7,954 nt of DNA. Origin: Caldivirga sp. UBA161 (lineage in GTDB: Archaea; Thermoproteota; Thermoprotei; Thermoproteales; Thermocladiaceae). The DNA is taken from positions 1 through 7,954 of the forward strand of contig NZ_DAXS01000030.1 in NCBI RefSeq assembly GCF_002506515.1, read 5' to 3'. Shown here piece after piece: positions 5,985-7,954 of this stretch. The notes under the pieces were generated by a model. It was given only the letters and a program-made list of their open reading frames with translations, searched no databases and had not been told where the DNA came from. Within the stretch, counting starts at the first letter, position 1. Every line of letters begins with the position of its first letter. The translations under genes and the position numbers were made by a program.

Positions 5985-7954
5985 ATGTTAAGTAAAAGTT
6001 GCGGATCAATGGGAGTTAAAGTGATTTATGGTTCATTAATGACTGTACTAGTACTGCTCCTTGTACTAACCATTAAAGCGGCTTATGCACAACAGACCCA
6101 GATAACGGCTGCTGTACCTACAACTATAGTTTACGCTCCAGGCGTACCAGTCTGGAATCCATACGACCCAGATAATTTAATGAGCCGTGCTGAGACATGG
6201 ACTGCATTAGCCGCATACAATACACTTAATGGTAAGTGGTGGCCCTTACTAGCCGATAACTGGAGTATTCAAGTTCTTCCTAATGGTTCAGGTATTTTAA
6301 CTATTTACCTTAGGAAGGGCCTATATTGGTTTAATGGTTCAGCTGTAATGCCCTTCACTGCATGGGATGTCTACGCCTACTTCTACATAGGCGTTAAGGC
6401 GTTTGGATGGTATTACCCATATATTAATAATAGTTACGCTGATGAGGATATTAGGGTCATAAACAATTACACAATACAATTCCTATTCCAAAGATGGAGC
6501 CCAACGGAGTACATGTATTTACTAATGTCAGCACCGGAGACCCCTTACCCTGTTTGGAAATGGGCTATTGAAGCATTAAAGACTATGAATACTACTCAGG
6601 CGAGAATCTATGGTAATAACAATATAACTAAGTACGTTGCACCCTATTGGGGCCTTAGTCCATGGTATGTATCAGCCATTACACCAAACTACATAGTGCT
6701 CTCCCTTGAACCTGAATCACTCCTTAATTCCTGGGAAGAAATGTTCCCGATAAACTCATTCAATTACTTTAACCCAATAACATATTGGTTTGTTGGTGGT
6801 GCAGCAACCACTGATGTTGCTGCGCTTGAATCAGGTAAGGCACAGTGGGCTTGGATAGGTATGCCTTGGGCCATGCTTGAATCAGTAAATAAGAGTGGGG
6901 TATCATTTGTACTCGTACCATCATTCACTGGGCATGGATTAGTGCTGAATCCACGCGTGTACCCATTCAATAACCCGTATGTTAGGCAAGCCTTCTGCTA
7001 TGCAATGAATAGGACTGAGATGATTATAGCTGAGGGTGCGGGACCATTAGGCATACCTAACTACATGTCAGTACCAATACCACCATACGCGCTTTATACT
7101 TACCCTGCTTCAGTACAGGAGGTGGCTCAACCATGTTCATTCAACCTAACTAAAGCAATTCAATTATTTGAGAAAGGGGGTTTAATTGTTAAGAATGGGC
7201 AGGTTTACTTACCTAATGGTTCATCACTTAAATTACTCGTCATAGTACCTTACCAAGGCGAAGCTAATGCAATAGAGGCCACTGCTAAGGACTTGGCGGC
7301 AATAGGTATTACCGTTAACGTATATATTGATGCAGCATGGGCAAGTGATTGGCCTAATGGATACTTTGAGGCTGCGTCATTCCAAGTATATAATCCATCA
7401 GACATGGCTTACGGCAGTTCATGGAGGTATTTTGACGCTTGGTGGGCATTCATAGGGGGTTATGCATCAGCAACTCCATTAATTGCACCATATCATAACG
7501 TGAGCAGTGTATGGCCTTTCGCCTGGCCTAATGGTACATGCACACCAGTAACAGCACCTGTGGCGCCTCCATTAAATTCAACAATAGTGTGGTGCGTTAA
7601 CTCAACGTACGGTTACATCAACTTGACTAATTGGCAGAATTGGTATGGATTATTATCACCAGGCACTAGTGGGTATGATTATTCACTTGAGGTCTTTCTA
7701 GCATGGTGGAGGTTCTTCGAACCCTCAATACCTTATGATGATGGCTACTCACCCCTTGAATATAATCCAAAAGTCATTGATGCTGGGTGGCTGATGCTAC
7801 AATGCATACCATTAACCATTAGGCTTGATGCATCAGAATCATTATTCGGAATGTGGGCTGTAACTAATCCCCAATTACTACCAGGCTTATCAATAGGTGC
7901 CTATGCTCCCCCTGGTGTTGTTCCTCCTTTGGCTGAGGCTATTGCTAATGGTTC
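5985..7954 (+). CDS. ABC transporter solute-binding protein, family 5 (oligopeptide/oligosaccharide type), 3'-partial
   Basis: The frame is open from the ATG to the window edge: 656 codons without a stop, so the C-terminus is missing. The N-terminus has a signal peptide: a basic start, a hydrophobic core at about 18-31 (TVLVLLLVLT within it), and a likely cut after AYA at residue 35, giving QQTQ. There is no lipobox cysteine. Family 5 motifs are ILTIYLRKGLYWFNGS (104-119) followed by FTAWDVYAYF (124-133), and FNNPYVRQAFCYAMNRTEM (328-346), equivalent to the VRqAlsyaiDR signature. The mature protein is rich in Trp and Tyr, as in sugar-binding pockets, and has many N-x-S/T sequons. It captures a solute outside the cell for an importer; permeases and ATPases would be expected downstream. 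In crenarchaea this 'Opp/Dpp' class often carries oligosaccharides, and the neighbours suggest uronide oligosaccharides here. A true peptide binder cannot be excluded. Confidence 0.9.
   Translation, partial: MLSKSCGSMGVKVIYGSLMTVLVLLLVLTIKAAYAQQTQITAAVPTTIVYAPGVPVWNPYDPDNLMSRAETWTALAAYNTLNGKWWPLLADNWSIQVLPNGSGILTIYLRKGLYWFNGSAVMPFTAWDVYAYFYIGVKAFGWYYPYINNSYADEDIRVINNYTIQFLFQRWSPTEYMYLLMSAPETPYPVWKWAIEALKTMNTTQARIYGNNNITKYVAPYWGLSPWYVSAITPNYIVLSLEPESLLNSWEEMFPINSFNYFNPITYWFVGGAATTDVAALESGKAQWAWIGMPWAMLESVNKSGVSFVLVPSFTGHGLVLNPRVYPFNNPYVRQAFCYAMNRTEMIIAEGAGPLGIPNYMSVPIPPYALYTYPASVQEVAQPCSFNLTKAIQLFEKGGLIVKNGQVYLPNGSSLKLLVIVPYQGEANAIEATAKDLAAIGITVNVYIDAAWASDWPNGYFEAASFQVYNPSDMAYGSSWRYFDAWWAFIGGYASATPLIAPYHNVSSVWPFAWPNGTCTPVTAPVAPPLNSTIVWCVNSTYGYINLTNWQNWYGLLSPGTSGYDYSLEVFLAWWRFFEPSIPYDDGYSPLEYNPKVIDAGWLMLQCIPLTIRLDASESLFGMWAVTNPQLLPGLSIGAYAPPGVVPPLAEAIANG

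Noticed and set aside
6764..6970. Minus-strand open frame of 68 codons within the solute-binding protein gene
   Set aside because: The plus-strand frame here is continuous and carries family 5 motifs on both sides.
1..7954. CRISPR array, tRNA or rRNA genes
   Set aside because: I saw no regularly spaced direct repeats and no cloverleaf or rRNA-like stretches in the non-coding regions.
5985..7954. Frameshift suspected in the solute-binding protein because it is longer than usual
   Set aside because: All 656 codons read through with family-consistent sequence; the length is open only because the window ends.

Overview
The window looks like crenarchaeal DNA, probably from a Thermoproteales-type thermophile such as Caldivirga or Vulcanisaeta. 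This placement is an inference from composition and gene signals, not from a marker gene. Arginine is coded almost only by AGG, Ile and Leu are often ATA and TTA, and base composition is moderately AT-rich. TATA-like boxes sit about 25-27 nt before start codons, as expected for leaderless archaeal transcripts. Secreted proteins are dense in N-x-S/T sequons.

Layout. (1) 1-1134 (+): beta-propeller protein of the GH43-like fold class, possibly cut at its 5' end by the window edge. (2) 1135-1464: 330-nt non-coding stretch with a 7-bp GC-rich hairpin, a possible decayed coding fragment on the minus strand, and a promoter for the next gene. (3) 1465-3141 (+): beta-glucuronidase of family GH2, with both catalytic glutamates and the glucuronate-recognising N-x-K motif. 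(4) 4325-3144 (-): oligogalacturonate lyase-like protein (PL22 type), ending 2 nt from the glucuronidase stop, tail to tail. (5) 5789-4329 (-): N-terminally membrane-anchored GH99/GH71-like barrel protein, 3 nt upstream of the lyase in the same operon. (6) 5790-5984: divergent promoter region with a 10-bp tandem repeat. (7) 5985-7954 (+): family 5 ABC transporter solute-binding protein with a signal peptide, running off the window end.

Taken together this looks like an archaeal locus for uronic-acid-containing glycans. The inferred order is: the anchored GH99-like enzyme trims polysaccharide outside the cell; the binding protein delivers oligosaccharides to an ABC importer whose other subunits probably lie downstream; the leaderless-type cytosolic glucuronidase, the lyase and perhaps the propeller protein break the imported uronides down. 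The enzyme families are well supported by motifs. The substrate and the joint pathway are inference.
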